Numbered from the stretch's first letter, positions 7,436 through 16,179 are shown. The stretch is DNA of 24,197 nucleotides from JAWBOD01 sp964651405 (GCA_964651405.1 CAZYZB010000011.1:1-24197), one strand, 5' to 3'. Notes: generated by a model from the letters alone, not told the origin. Numbers and translations are program-made.

Positions 7436-8878
7436 GTGACGAGAATACTTTTAATCGAACCTCCGACACCTAGCAACTCGAACAAGGTTATGAGAATAAT
7501 TGGAAGTATAGGAACTTTGAAGGCTAAGGTATTGTATCCTCCAATAGATCATGCTATACTTGGTGGTTTGCTAAGGAAGCATGGTATAGACTTCAAGATA
7601 ATAGATGCTTTGAACACTGATATGACTTGGGAGGGTGTTAAAAAGACAATAAAGAATGAAAATCCGGAAGCAGTTGTTTATACAAACACTATCCCAACGC
7701 TTGATAATGATAACATAACTGCTACGGTAGCCAAACAAGCTAACCCTAACATAAAAACTATAACTATAAATTTTCTAATGGAATCTTGTAGATATAACAT
7801 TCTAGAAAAATATAAAGATGTAGATTTTGTCGTTATAAGAGATTATGAATTCCCTGTACTAAATTTGATTAAAAACAATTATGAAGGAAAAAAAGTAAAG
7901 GGAATTTATTATAGAGAAGATGGGAAGATAATTAAAAACTCTGGTGGGGAGTATTGCTTTAATCTTGATGAATTAGGTATACCAGCTCACGATATGCTTC
8001 CGTTAAACATATATCAAGATTTCATAATGAAAAGAAAGCCCATGACAATAACTTTATGTACAAGAGGTTGTTCCAATACTAACAACTGTAATCACTGTTG
8101 TGCAAAGTATCTAAATCCTCTGAGAGTACGTTCGATAGAAAGCGTTATTGAAGAAATGAAGTTCATGCAGAAGATAAGCATAAGAGAAATAGCCTTCTGG
8201 GATAGCGAAATACCTTTCGAACGTAATGACACGAAGCAAGAATGGATTTGGAATTTCTTAAAAAGAGTGAAAGAAGAAAAACTCAATTTTAGCATGTATT
8301 GCAATGCTAGGAGCGATTGTACAAACTATGAAGTATTGAAGGCTATGAAAGAAGTTGGCTTTCACACCATGAAACTCGGTGCGGATTCATCTTCTCAAAC
8401 AGTCCTTAATAATATGAACAAAAATGAAACAGTCGAGCAAATGGAACAAGCTGTGAAGGGTATTAGAAAGGCTGGCATGAAGTTGTTGATTTATTGCACA
8501 ATGGGGCATAAAGGCGAGACTAGAGAAACTATGCAAAACACTATAAACTGGATAACCAAAAAATTAAACCCAGACTGGACAACATTCTCAATAGTAGTTC
8601 CTGTTTACGGAACTGTGTTTTATGATTATTTGAAGAAAAATAATTACTTACATGAAAATAAGGAAGGAGATCCTAACGCTCCCCCAACTTTCGATTACCC
8701 ACATCTATCTTCAAAGGAGATGTATCAGATAGCAATGGAAGGATACAGAAAATTCTATCTAAGAAAGTCTTATATAATTAAAAGACTTCCTAGGTTTTTC
8801 GAACATCCTTTGTTCGAACTAAAAAACGGCTTGTATTTCATTAAAAGGTATGTTTTTGAGCCAACAAAAATGAAATAA
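7436..8878 (+). CDS. B12-type radical SAM protein with an unusual CX5CX2C cluster motif
   Basis: A 480-aa protein with the layout of B12-binding radical SAM enzymes. The N-terminal domain opens RILLIEPPTP, with PPIDHAILGGLLRKHGIDFKIID and NPEAVVYTN. A barrel follows. The cluster motif is not the standard CX3CX2C. It reads TRGCSNTNNCNHCC, giving C212-x5-C218-x2-C221, with extra Cys at 208 and 222. The N-terminal domain also lacks the GGxHA-like segment seen in the other two radical SAM proteins here; NFLMES stands in its place. The C-terminal tail, including YRKFYLRKSYIIKRL, resembles that of the radical SAM protein at 12147. GTG 7436 follows GAGG (7425-7428) by seven bases and starts one base past the GT2-like stop. 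Reaction unknown. Confidence 0.8.
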   Translation: MTRILLIEPPTPSNSNKVMRIIGSIGTLKAKVLYPPIDHAILGGLLRKHGIDFKIIDALNTDMTWEGVKKTIKNENPEAVVYTNTIPTLDNDNITATVAKQANPNIKTITINFLMESCRYNILEKYKDVDFVVIRDYEFPVLNLIKNNYEGKKVKGIYYREDGKIIKNSGGEYCFNLDELGIPAHDMLPLNIYQDFIMKRKPMTITLCTRGCSNTNNCNHCCAKYLNPLRVRSIESVIEEMKFMQKISIREIAFWDSEIPFERNDTKQEWIWNFLKRVKEEKLNFSMYCNARSDCTNYEVLKAMKEVGFHTMKLGADSSSQTVLNNMNKNETVEQMEQAVKGIRKAGMKLLIYCTMGHKGETRETMQNTINWITKKLNPDWTTFSIVVPVYGTVFYDYLKKNNYLHENKEGDPNAPPTFDYPHLSSKEMYQIAMEGYRKFYLRKSYIIKRLPRFFEHPLFELKNGLYFIKRYVFEPTKMK

Positions 8879-8899
8879 TGTTTAAAGATAAGGTGTATT

Positions 8900-9685
8900 A
8901 TGAAACATCCCATACATATAGTCTCTAGATTTAAATCAAAAAGACTGGAAAAAACTGAAACATATCAAAGCAAGAACCCTATAATAAGATTCTATTCTTA
9001 TGATAGACTTAAAAAATCGCTTAATCTATCAGAACCGTCAAAGAACAAGGTCGCCATAGACATAGGCTGTGGAGAAGGTTACTTTTTACCAACTCTCTCA
9101 CTGAATTTCAAAAATGCAATAGGATTAGACACTAAAGAGCCGATTAAGACGGAGAGAGATCTTTATTATCCTAACAAGAACTTAGATACTAGTAAAATAG
9201 ATGAAGCGAAGGACCTGTTGAAGGCTGAAAACTTTTATGGAAAAAACATAAGGCTCATAGTTGGCGATTCCAGTAAGCTGAACTTGAAGAACGATAGTAT
9301 TAATGTTGTGTTTATGATTGATTCACTAGAACACTTTTTCCACCCTGAAAAAGCACTGAAAGAAGCTAGGAGAATACTGAAGCGTGACGGCCTTTTGATA
9401 GTCTCTTTGCCCAACATGGGTAGCACAATTAAGTTTATTAGATTCATAACAAACATCTTCATAAACATGTATGATGAAGAGGGCAAGAAGAGGATGTTTT
9501 ATTATGATAGGAGGTTAGAACCTAAGAATAGCCTACAGTTTCATGGTCATGATTTTGATTGGAAAAAAGATGGTCTGAAAATGATAAGAAAGTATTTTGT
9601 AATTGAAAAAATCAAGTGGTCTCCTGTCAACCAATTGAAGATTTTGAATCCAACAATCATAATCAAAGCGAGGAAGAAAGACTAG
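8900..9685 (+). CDS. Class I SAM-dependent methyltransferase
   Basis: A 261-aa methyltransferase. Motif I is AIDIGCGEGYF (about 52-62), followed by AIGLDTK. IRLIVGDSSKLNLKNDSINVVFMIDSLEHFFHPEKALKEARRILK covers motifs II and III, and GLLIVSLPNMGS is the loop after strand 5. The C-terminal part contains an aromatic and basic segment (MFYYDRRLEP, then HGHDFDWKK) that may bind the acceptor. ATG 8900 follows AAGGTG (8890-8895) by four bases. It is the last gene of the rightward operon, 21 bp after the radical SAM gene, and converges on the GT2 gene whose stop is at 9752. Substrate not determinable; a glycan or lipid intermediate is likely from context. Confidence 0.8.
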   Translation: MKHPIHIVSRFKSKRLEKTETYQSKNPIIRFYSYDRLKKSLNLSEPSKNKVAIDIGCGEGYFLPTLSLNFKNAIGLDTKEPIKTERDLYYPNKNLDTSKIDEAKDLLKAENFYGKNIRLIVGDSSKLNLKNDSINVVFMIDSLEHFFHPEKALKEARRILKRDGLLIVSLPNMGSTIKFIRFITNIFINMYDEEGKKRMFYYDRRLEPKNSLQFHGHDFDWKKDGLKMIRKYFVIEKIKWSPVNQLKILNPTIIIKARKKD

Positions 9686-9751
9686 TACGATTGTTAAGTA
9701 TGCTGCCTTGTTTTGAACAAAAAAATAAATTTGATAACACAGTACTATTTT

Positions 9752-10699
9752 TCATTTTATTTTAATAATTTTATTTCTAATGTAAAAATCCAAAAATCCT
9801 TTAATAACCGCTATTGCCCTAACAAAACTTCTTATAAAAGATAAAGGTAGAAACAAGAGTACCTTCATATCTTTTGTTCTTTCAAATACTCTTAATACGA
9901 TTGGAATATCCCAAAAAAATATTAATAGAAAAATAATATAAGTGATGAAATGGAAGTTCACAAAATATGAAATTAGTATATAAGTTATTAATAAAAAGAA
10001 TAAACCTGTTTGCATTATCATGGAAGGTTTGGTATAAGAGTCTGTCATTTTCTTATATTTTTTAAAATGATATACTCTATACCACGTATATTTGAACTGT
10101 TTTTTAAGATACCCGAAAAAACTCGATACTGTGTAGTGGTAAATTTTTATTTTATTGGTGTGGTATATCTTATAACCTTTTTTTGATAGCTTTTCAGAAA
10201 AATTCCAATCTTCACCCACTGAAAATCCTATAAATCCATTAATTTCTCGAAATATTTTTGCTTTAATTGCAATTATGGTAGAAGCCCCAACATCTACTAA
10301 ACTCTCTCCCATACTTTTTATTCTTTCTTCGTAATCTAACCCAACGAGCCAATTTAAAAGTGAATTTCTCTTTGATGCTACTTGTAAACCAGTAATCGCG
10401 ACCACCGTTGAATCGCTTTTTTCAAAGCCACTAAAAAGATTGACTAGCTTATCTAGCTCGTTGTTACTAAAAAACTCCGCATCAGAATCCAAAAACAATA
10501 AAATGTCTCCTTTTGCTTTCTTAGATAAGTGGTTTCTCATAAATCCGATCGACTTTCTTTTTTTGAAACCTTCAGTAGACTCTGTACCAGAAATAATCTC
10601 CTTGTTTTTGTATTTTTGCTTTTTTATGCTATTAATGCATCTATCAAGCTCTTCTTTATTAAGGTAGGGTATGATTATTGAAACTTTTGGGGATTTCAT
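9752..10699 (-). CDS. Family 2 glycosyltransferase with C-terminal membrane segments
   Basis: A 315-aa GT2 enzyme, clear paralog of the protein at 6553. It opens MKSPKVSIIIPYLNKEELDRCI, has the metal site D71-S-D73 (FLDSDAEF), an acidic motif GEDWNFSEKLSKKGYKIYH and KKQFKYTWYR (QxxRW-like). Two hydrophobic segments near residues 230-270 and a final amphipathic stretch suggest membrane attachment. Unlike the 6553 paralog it keeps all expected catalytic residues. Its ATG overlaps the TGA of the upstream radical SAM gene (ATGA), so the two are translationally coupled. It probably adds a sugar to a lipid-linked or membrane acceptor modified by the radical SAM partner (inference). Confidence 0.85.
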   Translation of the reverse strand: MKSPKVSIIIPYLNKEELDRCINSIKKQKYKNKEIISGTESTEGFKKRKSIGFMRNHLSKKAKGDILLFLDSDAEFFSNNELDKLVNLFSGFEKSDSTVVAITGLQVASKRNSLLNWLVGLDYEERIKSMGESLVDVGASTIIAIKAKIFREINGFIGFSVGEDWNFSEKLSKKGYKIYHTNKIKIYHYTVSSFFGYLKKQFKYTWYRVYHFKKYKKMTDSYTKPSMIMQTGLFFLLITYILISYFVNFHFITYIIFLLIFFWDIPIVLRVFERTKDMKVLLFLPLSFIRSFVRAIAVIKGFLDFYIRNKIIKIK

Positions 10700-12147
10700 T
10701 TTCTTTGCCTTCCCACCATTATTCTAAAGCCTCTTGCATTTCTTTTTAAATCTTGCCAGTTTAAAATAGACTGTTTTAGTTTGTGGAGTATGTAAGTAGA
10801 TCTGAAATAAAATTCCTTATACCCTATGTCTACCCATTTTTCTATTTGATCATGAGTTAATTTTGGGTATGAAACCATGCAATTATAAGAGCCGTTTGCA
10901 TTTAGCCATCTTGAATAGTCCCTTGTAACTAGGAAATTATTTTTTGTTAAGTACTCCCAAGCTGTGCCTTTAGATTCTTTATTGAAGATATCTTCAAAAG
11001 GCGTTGGGATTAATGGGAATATTTGAATGGAATCCATTGATGGCAGTGTTTTTATAATTTCAATTGTTCTCCTGATAGTTTTATGAGTATCACCAGGCAA
11101 TCCAAAAATAAAACAGCCATGATTTAAAATTCCGACCTTCTCACAATTTTTTAGATACTCAACTTCATCCTCAAACATCATGCCTTTGTTTACTAGGTTT
11201 AATGACTCTTGATTTGCAGATTCAAGACCTATGTGCATGGTCCTTGCATTTGCTTTTTTCATTATTTTCAAAGTTTCTAATGAAATGTTAGCCCTAGTAA
11301 CGCACGACCATTTCACCTTGATTTTGTTTTCTATTATAGCATTGCATAGCTGTTGCGTAAAATCCTCATTCACTACAAAAGTCGGGTCGTCCCAGTAGAT
11401 TTCTTTGATGAAAGGTAAACTGTTATCCAAATATTTTAACTCGGCTATGATATCTTCAATGGAACGATGTCTCCATCCATTCTTAATGACCTCATCGCAA
11501 AAACTACAATTGTACGGACACCCCCATGCAGTTTGCAAAAGGATATATGGATTCCATGTAGAGGCATAAAAATACTTCTTCATAGATAAATCACGTTTGT
11601 ATATTTTAGAAAGCCATCCAAATTCGTTTGGATCAATTAGTTTTGCATCCTTATTATGGACAATTTTACCTTTTGATTTATAACTAATGCCATTTATTCT
11701 TGAATAATTAGTGCCCTGCAATAAATGAATGACTTGTGAATAAAATTCTCTACGGGCTACAACTATTTTTTCATTTGAACATTGCCTCAAGCTTTCATTT
11801 GGTGCATAAGTCGCATGTCTTCCAACCAGAACAACTTGAGCTTTTGGCAGCTTGTTTTGTATTAAATCAGCATATTTTATGTCGTTATATATGGATGGTG
11901 TAGAAGTGTCTACCAGAACAACTTTTGGAGCCAAACTGAAAACTTTCCTCAAAACGTCATTAGTATCACATCCTTCTATTACAGCATCTACTAGTTTTGT
12001 TTTATACCCCAAGTTCTCAGCATAAGAACAGGCAGTAGCCAAAGAAATCGGGTAATAGAATGTTCCACCTCTTGTTACGCATGGTGACCTAGAGGGTCTA
12101 GAAAAATTAGGTATGTAAGGTACGTTCAAACAGAGCAAATCAATCAT
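10696..12147 (-). CDS. B12-binding-domain radical SAM protein
   Basis: A 483-aa enzyme. The N-terminal B12-type domain has FYYPISLATACSYAENLGYKTKLVD, APKVVLVDTSTPS and VLVGRHATYAP (the GGxHAT-like segment). The radical SAM motif is C210-x3-C214-x2-C217 (WGCPYNCSFC), followed by IYWDDPTF and MHIGLESANQESL, the barrel strands typical of the class. The tail ends with a YKEFYFRSTYILHKL helix. The family includes methyltransferases and C-C bond formers acting on lipids and natural products. ATG 12147 has AGGTG (12154-12158, minus) six bases upstream. The 147-bp gap upstream is AT-rich and contains a TATA-like TTTATATA at about 12254-12247 (minus). It is coupled to the GT2 gene by a 4-base overlap. 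Confidence 0.85.
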   Translation of the reverse strand: MIDLLCLNVPYIPNFSRPSRSPCVTRGGTFYYPISLATACSYAENLGYKTKLVDAVIEGCDTNDVLRKVFSLAPKVVLVDTSTPSIYNDIKYADLIQNKLPKAQVVLVGRHATYAPNESLRQCSNEKIVVARREFYSQVIHLLQGTNYSRINGISYKSKGKIVHNKDAKLIDPNEFGWLSKIYKRDLSMKKYFYASTWNPYILLQTAWGCPYNCSFCDEVIKNGWRHRSIEDIIAELKYLDNSLPFIKEIYWDDPTFVVNEDFTQQLCNAIIENKIKVKWSCVTRANISLETLKIMKKANARTMHIGLESANQESLNLVNKGMMFEDEVEYLKNCEKVGILNHGCFIFGLPGDTHKTIRRTIEIIKTLPSMDSIQIFPLIPTPFEDIFNKESKGTAWEYLTKNNFLVTRDYSRWLNANGSYNCMVSYPKLTHDQIEKWVDIGYKEFYFRSTYILHKLKQSILNWQDLKRNARGFRIMVGRQRK

Positions 12148-12294
12148 TCATTACACCTATACTTTTAATTATACTATACATTTTTTAAATTATAACTTCT
12201 CAAGTTTACTTTCATTAATGTTTCTATACTTATAATATTCATTAATTATATAAACCTTAACTTTTCTAATCATGATTTCTAAAGAAGGAGTTAT

Positions 12295-13263
12295 TTAAAA
12301 TACCCAATCTCCATCAAACCACATTTCTTTAGGCGATAAAAATGACAACTTGTCTCCCAAGAACTTCCCACTAAACAAAGCTATTTTTGAATAAAATATC
12401 TTTGGTTCAAAATAGTCTTTCACTCTTTCTTCATATTTTCTAAAATTAGGAAATGTTTTAATAAGTATATCGTCTGCAATTAATCCCCAAATGATCCCTC
12501 CATAAGACCAAGGTTTTGTCAAGCCAATTGCATCTCCACATAATGCTACTCTGCCATTATGCATCTGAGTTAGTCTGCTTGGTATTAAGTGTGAGTGGAT
12601 ATCCTTCGGTTTTACTTTCATTCTTTCGCAGAATTTGTTAAATTCATTCTTAGCAATATCAACCCTCTCATAAACCCCATACTCAACGTCATTCTGTCTA
12701 GGTATAACCCAGCTTATGCCATTTTTTAATGGATAAACATCAATGATATTTCTTTTTGGCTTTTTTTTGACTCTAGTATAAATTCCTAGTATGCATAATG
12801 GGTCTTTTATTCCTAAACTTCTTCTAACTATAGAGTTATAACCATCGCAACCTATCAAATAGTCAAACTCAATTACCTTATCGGAAACAGATACCTGTGG
12901 TTTTTTGTTCTTCATGAAGAAGACTTTTTTCACTTCGCTGTTTAAGTTAATTTTTACTCCACTCTGCTTTGCTTGTTCAACAATATAGTTAACTAGCTGC
13001 TTTCTATCTACAACAAACATCTTTGGGTAAAATTTTATTTTCAAGTCTTTCTGTGGGAAGTGAATCACGAGTTCCTCTATAATGTTTCTAACAAATTCTT
13101 TTCTTTTTGGGATAAAATTCCATAGTCTCTCAGATATAAGCTCTGAACAAGGTTTTTCTCCTATTACATTGCTCTTCTCAAAAATCTCTACTTCATTATT
13201 TTTAGCCAGTCTCCACGCCAAATATGCGCCATTAATTCCACAACCAACTATACCTACTTTCAT
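12295..13263 (-). CDS. Geranylgeranyl-reductase-family FAD-dependent oxidoreductase
   Basis: A 322-aa flavoprotein. The FAD Rossmann motif is G7-C-G9-I-N-G12 near the N-terminus, followed by an acidic strand end (VEIFEK). EKPCSEL carries the Cys39 common in geranylgeranyl reductases, FDYLIGCDGYNS (about 133-144) is the second dinucleotide motif, and RVALCGDAIGLTKPWSYGGI (about 238-257) matches the family GDAAGxxxPxxxGGI motif. Archaeal members saturate the isoprenoid chains of membrane lipids; others act on quinones or dolichol. It is shorter than the usual 380-400 aa, so the substrate may differ. A TATA box TTATAAAA sits 27-28 bases upstream of the ATG, so the mRNA should be leaderless. Confidence 0.8.
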   Translation of the reverse strand: MKVGIVGCGINGAYLAWRLAKNNEVEIFEKSNVIGEKPCSELISERLWNFIPKRKEFVRNIIEELVIHFPQKDLKIKFYPKMFVVDRKQLVNYIVEQAKQSGVKINLNSEVKKVFFMKNKKPQVSVSDKVIEFDYLIGCDGYNSIVRRSLGIKDPLCILGIYTRVKKKPKRNIIDVYPLKNGISWVIPRQNDVEYGVYERVDIAKNEFNKFCERMKVKPKDIHSHLIPSRLTQMHNGRVALCGDAIGLTKPWSYGGIIWGLIADDILIKTFPNFRKYEERVKDYFEPKIFYSKIALFSGKFLGDKLSFLSPKEMWFDGDWVF

Positions 13264-13277
13264 AGTTTAGCCCTTAG

Positions 13278-13285
13278 TTTAAATA
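13278..13285 (+). promoter_or_regulatory. TATA box for a leaderless secF-secD transcript
   Basis: TTTAAATA on the plus strand, centred 27.5 bases before the secF ATG at 13309. That places the start of transcription at or next to the start codon. No SD is present in front of secF. Confidence 0.6.
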
Positions 13286-13286
13286 C

Positions 13287-13294
13287 TTTTATAA
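13287..13294 (-). promoter_or_regulatory. TATA box for a leaderless geranylgeranyl-reductase-like transcript
   Basis: TTATAAAA on the minus strand, centred 27.5 bases before the ATG at 13263. It lies 1 bp from the secF TATA box inside a 45-bp divergent gap. Confidence 0.6.
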
Positions 13295-13308
13295 TATATC
13301 TATTTTTT

Positions 13309-14151
13309 ATGAATTATAAAAGAATGGCTTTGTTGCCATTATCTTTGTTTATTATTTGCGCTATTTATTTAGTATACACTTTATCGACCAATTCATTGCT
13401 TTTAGATATAGACCTAAAAGGCGGGACTCAAATAATTGCAGACTATCAAAAGCAAGTGAGCGATTCTGACTTGGAAAACATTTTAAGGCAGTATGATGCT
13501 AGCGTTAGGTCAGCAAGAGGCATAACAACTTATACCATCTTTATTGAATTTGATGCAAGCATAAAACCTGAAGAAGTTTTAGCAACCTTAAAGCAAGGCG
13601 GTTATGATTTTGAGGATTATTCTGTTCAGACTGTTGGACCTGCTTTAGGCTCTTCATTCCTTCAACAGGCAGGCTTTGTCTTGTTATTTTCATTTATTTT
13701 TATGGCAGCTACCATTTTTTTTATATTTAAAGTTCCTATACCAAGTATTTTCCTTGTTTTAACTGTAATTGCAGACTTGGTAGAAACTCTAGTGTTTACT
13801 CAGATATTTGGAGTAAAGCTTTCTTTAGCAGCATTTGCATCTTTACTTCTTTTAATAGGTTATTCGGTCGACGATAACATTTTAATGGCAACAAGAGTTT
13901 TAAGAGAATCCGAGAAAAAGGAGAAGAATTATAATGCTGTAATAAAAAGATCATTCAAAACTGGAATGACAATGGTTGGTACAACAGTTGTTGCTTTATT
14001 CGCATTATTTATAATCTCAACATCTGTTGTAATAGACACAATTGCGTCTGTTTTGATAATTGGTCTATTCCTAGATTTGATGAACTCTTGGGTATTAAAC
14101 GTAGGCTTCATGATGTGGTATGTCAACAGAAAAGAGAGGAAGATTAAGTGA
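13309..14151 (+). CDS. secF: Protein translocation subunit SecF
   Basis: A 280-aa SecF, close to the usual archaeal length. It has an N-terminal membrane segment, then LLLDIDLKGGTQI (about 31-43), the conserved D-x-x-GG element of the first external domain. The external domain ends at TVGPALGSSFLQQAG (about 107-121), and five further membrane segments follow, including LLLIGYSVDDNILMATRVLRE, the SecF TM4 signature. With SecD it forms the membrane complex that aids Sec-dependent export from the outer side of the membrane. Its stop TGA overlaps the GTG start of secD (GTGA), so the two are translationally coupled. Transcription is predicted to be leaderless. Confidence 0.92.
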   Translation: MNYKRMALLPLSLFIICAIYLVYTLSTNSLLLDIDLKGGTQIIADYQKQVSDSDLENILRQYDASVRSARGITTYTIFIEFDASIKPEEVLATLKQGGYDFEDYSVQTVGPALGSSFLQQAGFVLLFSFIFMAATIFFIFKVPIPSIFLVLTVIADLVETLVFTQIFGVKLSLAAFASLLLLIGYSVDDNILMATRVLRESEKKEKNYNAVIKRSFKTGMTMVGTTVVALFALFIISTSVVIDTIASVLIIGLFLDLMNSWVLNVGFMMWYVNRKERKIK

Positions 14152-16091
14152 CTTTTGAAACAATAAAATATTTTTTAAGACAATGGAGAATTTGGGTTGT
14201 AATAGTTTGTGTAGCTGCTTCGCTTATTTTAATTGCTCCATCACCGGGTCAAAAAGGCGTTATAGTTGAGTCAATAGTAGTCAATTCTCCTTTTTCAGGG
14301 AAAGTTCAAGTTGGAGAAACGATAACATGGGTGAATGAAAAAGATGTAAGCTCTCCTGATGATATTTACGCTTTTGAAAATTTTACTGGAACATTTAGAT
14401 TTATTCATTCTGGAAAATTAGAATTGGTGAGTTTGAATGGCCAAGGTCTAGGGTTATCTGTTAGTAAGATACCGTCATCTAACCTTCAATTTGGTATAGA
14501 TTTAGTAGGAGGAACAAGAGTCCTACTAAAGCCTAAGACTAGCGTACCAGATTCTGTTATTCAACAAATAACGTCGACACTGGAAACTAGGATTAATGTT
14601 TTTGGTTTAAAGGAAGCGAAGTTTCAACCTATAAAAGATGTTAATGGAAATAGCTTCATACAAATAGAAATGGCTGGAGCCTCAAAAAAAGAGATCGAAA
14701 ACTTGCTGGCAAAGGAAGGGAAATTTGAAGGAAAAATACCAAGAATAGTTACTTTCTCAAATAACTCTGGAAAAATAACTTTGGAAAAAGATTATACAGT
14801 AGCTTTAAAAAATGACTCAATAGAGATAAACAATACTTTATTACGACTAAATGAAAGCTCTACACTTGAAGGCGTGCCATTCCAATTAACTAATATAACG
14901 AATGATTCTGCTGTTCTGTTCTTTACTGTATTTTCTGGAAGCGATATAAAGTCTGTCTGTTTGCAAGACCAACCAGGAATATGCACATCAAGAATTATGC
15001 AAGTTAGCGGCGGCTATGAATTTAATTTCCAGGTTTTCATTACAACCGAGGGTGCAGAAAGGTTTGCTAAAATTACTAAAGACTTGAAAGTTATAACTGA
15101 CCCGAGCTCAGGAAGTAAATATTTAGATAGCAAAATATTTTTGTATTTAGATGAGAATTTAATAACTGAACTTAGTATAGCTGCAGACTTGAAAGGGCAA
15201 GCTTATACAACGCCAGCAATAACAGGCTTTAGAAAAACTAGAGATGATGCTGTTAAAGAGCAGTTAATGCTAAAAAGTATCTTAAAGTCTGGTTCTTTGC
15301 CTGTGAGTTTAGAAATAATAAGGGCAGACCAGATTTCTCCAAATCTAGGGAGAGAGTTTATTGAAGCAACCCTAATTGCTGTCATAGTCGCAAGCATAAC
15401 AGTTGCTACTGTTCTTTATATTAGGTACAGAAGTTTGAAAATATTGCTACCTAACATGATTTGGAGTATTTCAGAACTTATATTGACTTTGGGAGGTGCT
15501 GCTTTAATAAAATGGACACTTGATTTATCTTCAATTGCAGGATTAATAGCTGCAATAGGCACTGGAACAAATGACCAAATAATAATAATAGATGAGATGC
15601 TTGGTGGCGGAGATGAAGAAGATGAAAAATTATATAGTAAAAAACAGAAAATAAAGAGAGCTTTCTTTTACGTATTTAGCGCTGCTGCAACAATAATAGC
15701 ATCCGTAGTTCCGATGATTTTTGTTGGTATGGGTGCGATGAGAGGTTTTGCAGTAACAACCCTGCTAGGGATTTTTATTGGTGTTATTATAACAAGACCG
15801 GCGTTCGCAATAGTTGCCCAAAGGGTATTAGAAGATAGAGTAAAAGACAAAAGTGAAAAGAAACTTGATGAAAAGGAAATTAAAGTTGAAAAATTAATAG
15901 AGAAGAAGGTCGAGAGTGATGCAAAAAAAGAGGAAGTTGATAAGAAGGATGTTATAAGAGAGGAATGGAAAAAATTAATGGACATGACATCAAAAAGGCT
16001 ATTTAACAAACCTTTTACTGAGCTTACCAACGAACAGAGAGAGGAAGTTAAAAGGATAATGTCAGAAGTCGAAGAAAAAGAGGAAAAATAA
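14148..16091 (+). CDS. secD: Protein translocation subunit SecD with long charged C-terminal tail
   Basis: A 647-aa SecD. Residues about 12-30 form TM1. Residues about 41-80 (IVVNSPFSGKVQVGETI, then NEKDVSSPDDIYAF) look PDZ-like. The conserved FGIDLVGGTRV (about 115-125) starts the first external domain, which is large and contains an inserted subdomain. Five membrane segments run from about 405 to 560, with AAIGTGTNDQIIIIDE (about 468-483) as the TM4 motif; an N stands where many relatives have D. The last 85 or so residues are rich in Lys and Glu, probably cytosolic coiled coil. The GTG start is supported by GAGAGGA upstream and the 4-base overlap with secF. It works with SecF in export; the tail function is unknown. 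Confidence 0.92.
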   Translation: MTFETIKYFLRQWRIWVVIVCVAASLILIAPSPGQKGVIVESIVVNSPFSGKVQVGETITWVNEKDVSSPDDIYAFENFTGTFRFIHSGKLELVSLNGQGLGLSVSKIPSSNLQFGIDLVGGTRVLLKPKTSVPDSVIQQITSTLETRINVFGLKEAKFQPIKDVNGNSFIQIEMAGASKKEIENLLAKEGKFEGKIPRIVTFSNNSGKITLEKDYTVALKNDSIEINNTLLRLNESSTLEGVPFQLTNITNDSAVLFFTVFSGSDIKSVCLQDQPGICTSRIMQVSGGYEFNFQVFITTEGAERFAKITKDLKVITDPSSGSKYLDSKIFLYLDENLITELSIAADLKGQAYTTPAITGFRKTRDDAVKEQLMLKSILKSGSLPVSLEIIRADQISPNLGREFIEATLIAVIVASITVATVLYIRYRSLKILLPNMIWSISELILTLGGAALIKWTLDLSSIAGLIAAIGTGTNDQIIIIDEMLGGGDEEDEKLYSKKQKIKRAFFYVFSAAATIIASVVPMIFVGMGAMRGFAVTTLLGIFIGVIITRPAFAIVAQRVLEDRVKDKSEKKLDEKEIKVEKLIEKKVESDAKKEEVDKKDVIREEWKKLMDMTSKRLFNKPFTELTNEQREEVKRIMSEVEEKEEK

Positions 16092-16112
16092 TTATTCTCT
16101 TTAAGAATTCTG

Positions 16113-16120
16113 TATTTAAA
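16113..16120 (+). promoter_or_regulatory. TATA-like box upstream of the TctA-family gene
   Basis: TATTTAAA in the 88-bp gap after secD. With the window's usual spacing, transcription would start near 16143, giving a leader of about 37 bases to the ATG at 16180. No clear SD is visible. Confidence 0.35.
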
Positions 16121-16179
16121 CGTTTCTTACTATTCCACATGAAAAATAGATTATTTTGATATATTGGCTGTTATCAAGC

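Noticed and set aside
9686..9751. Bidirectional terminator hairpin between the convergent genes
   Set aside because: Only a 5-bp stem (TTGTT/AACAA) is present, which is weak and easily due to chance in AT-rich DNA.
15668..16030. 120-codon minus-strand open frame opposite the end of secD
   Set aside because: Ser/Phe-rich mirror of the Lys/Glu-rich SecD tail, which is a common artefact.
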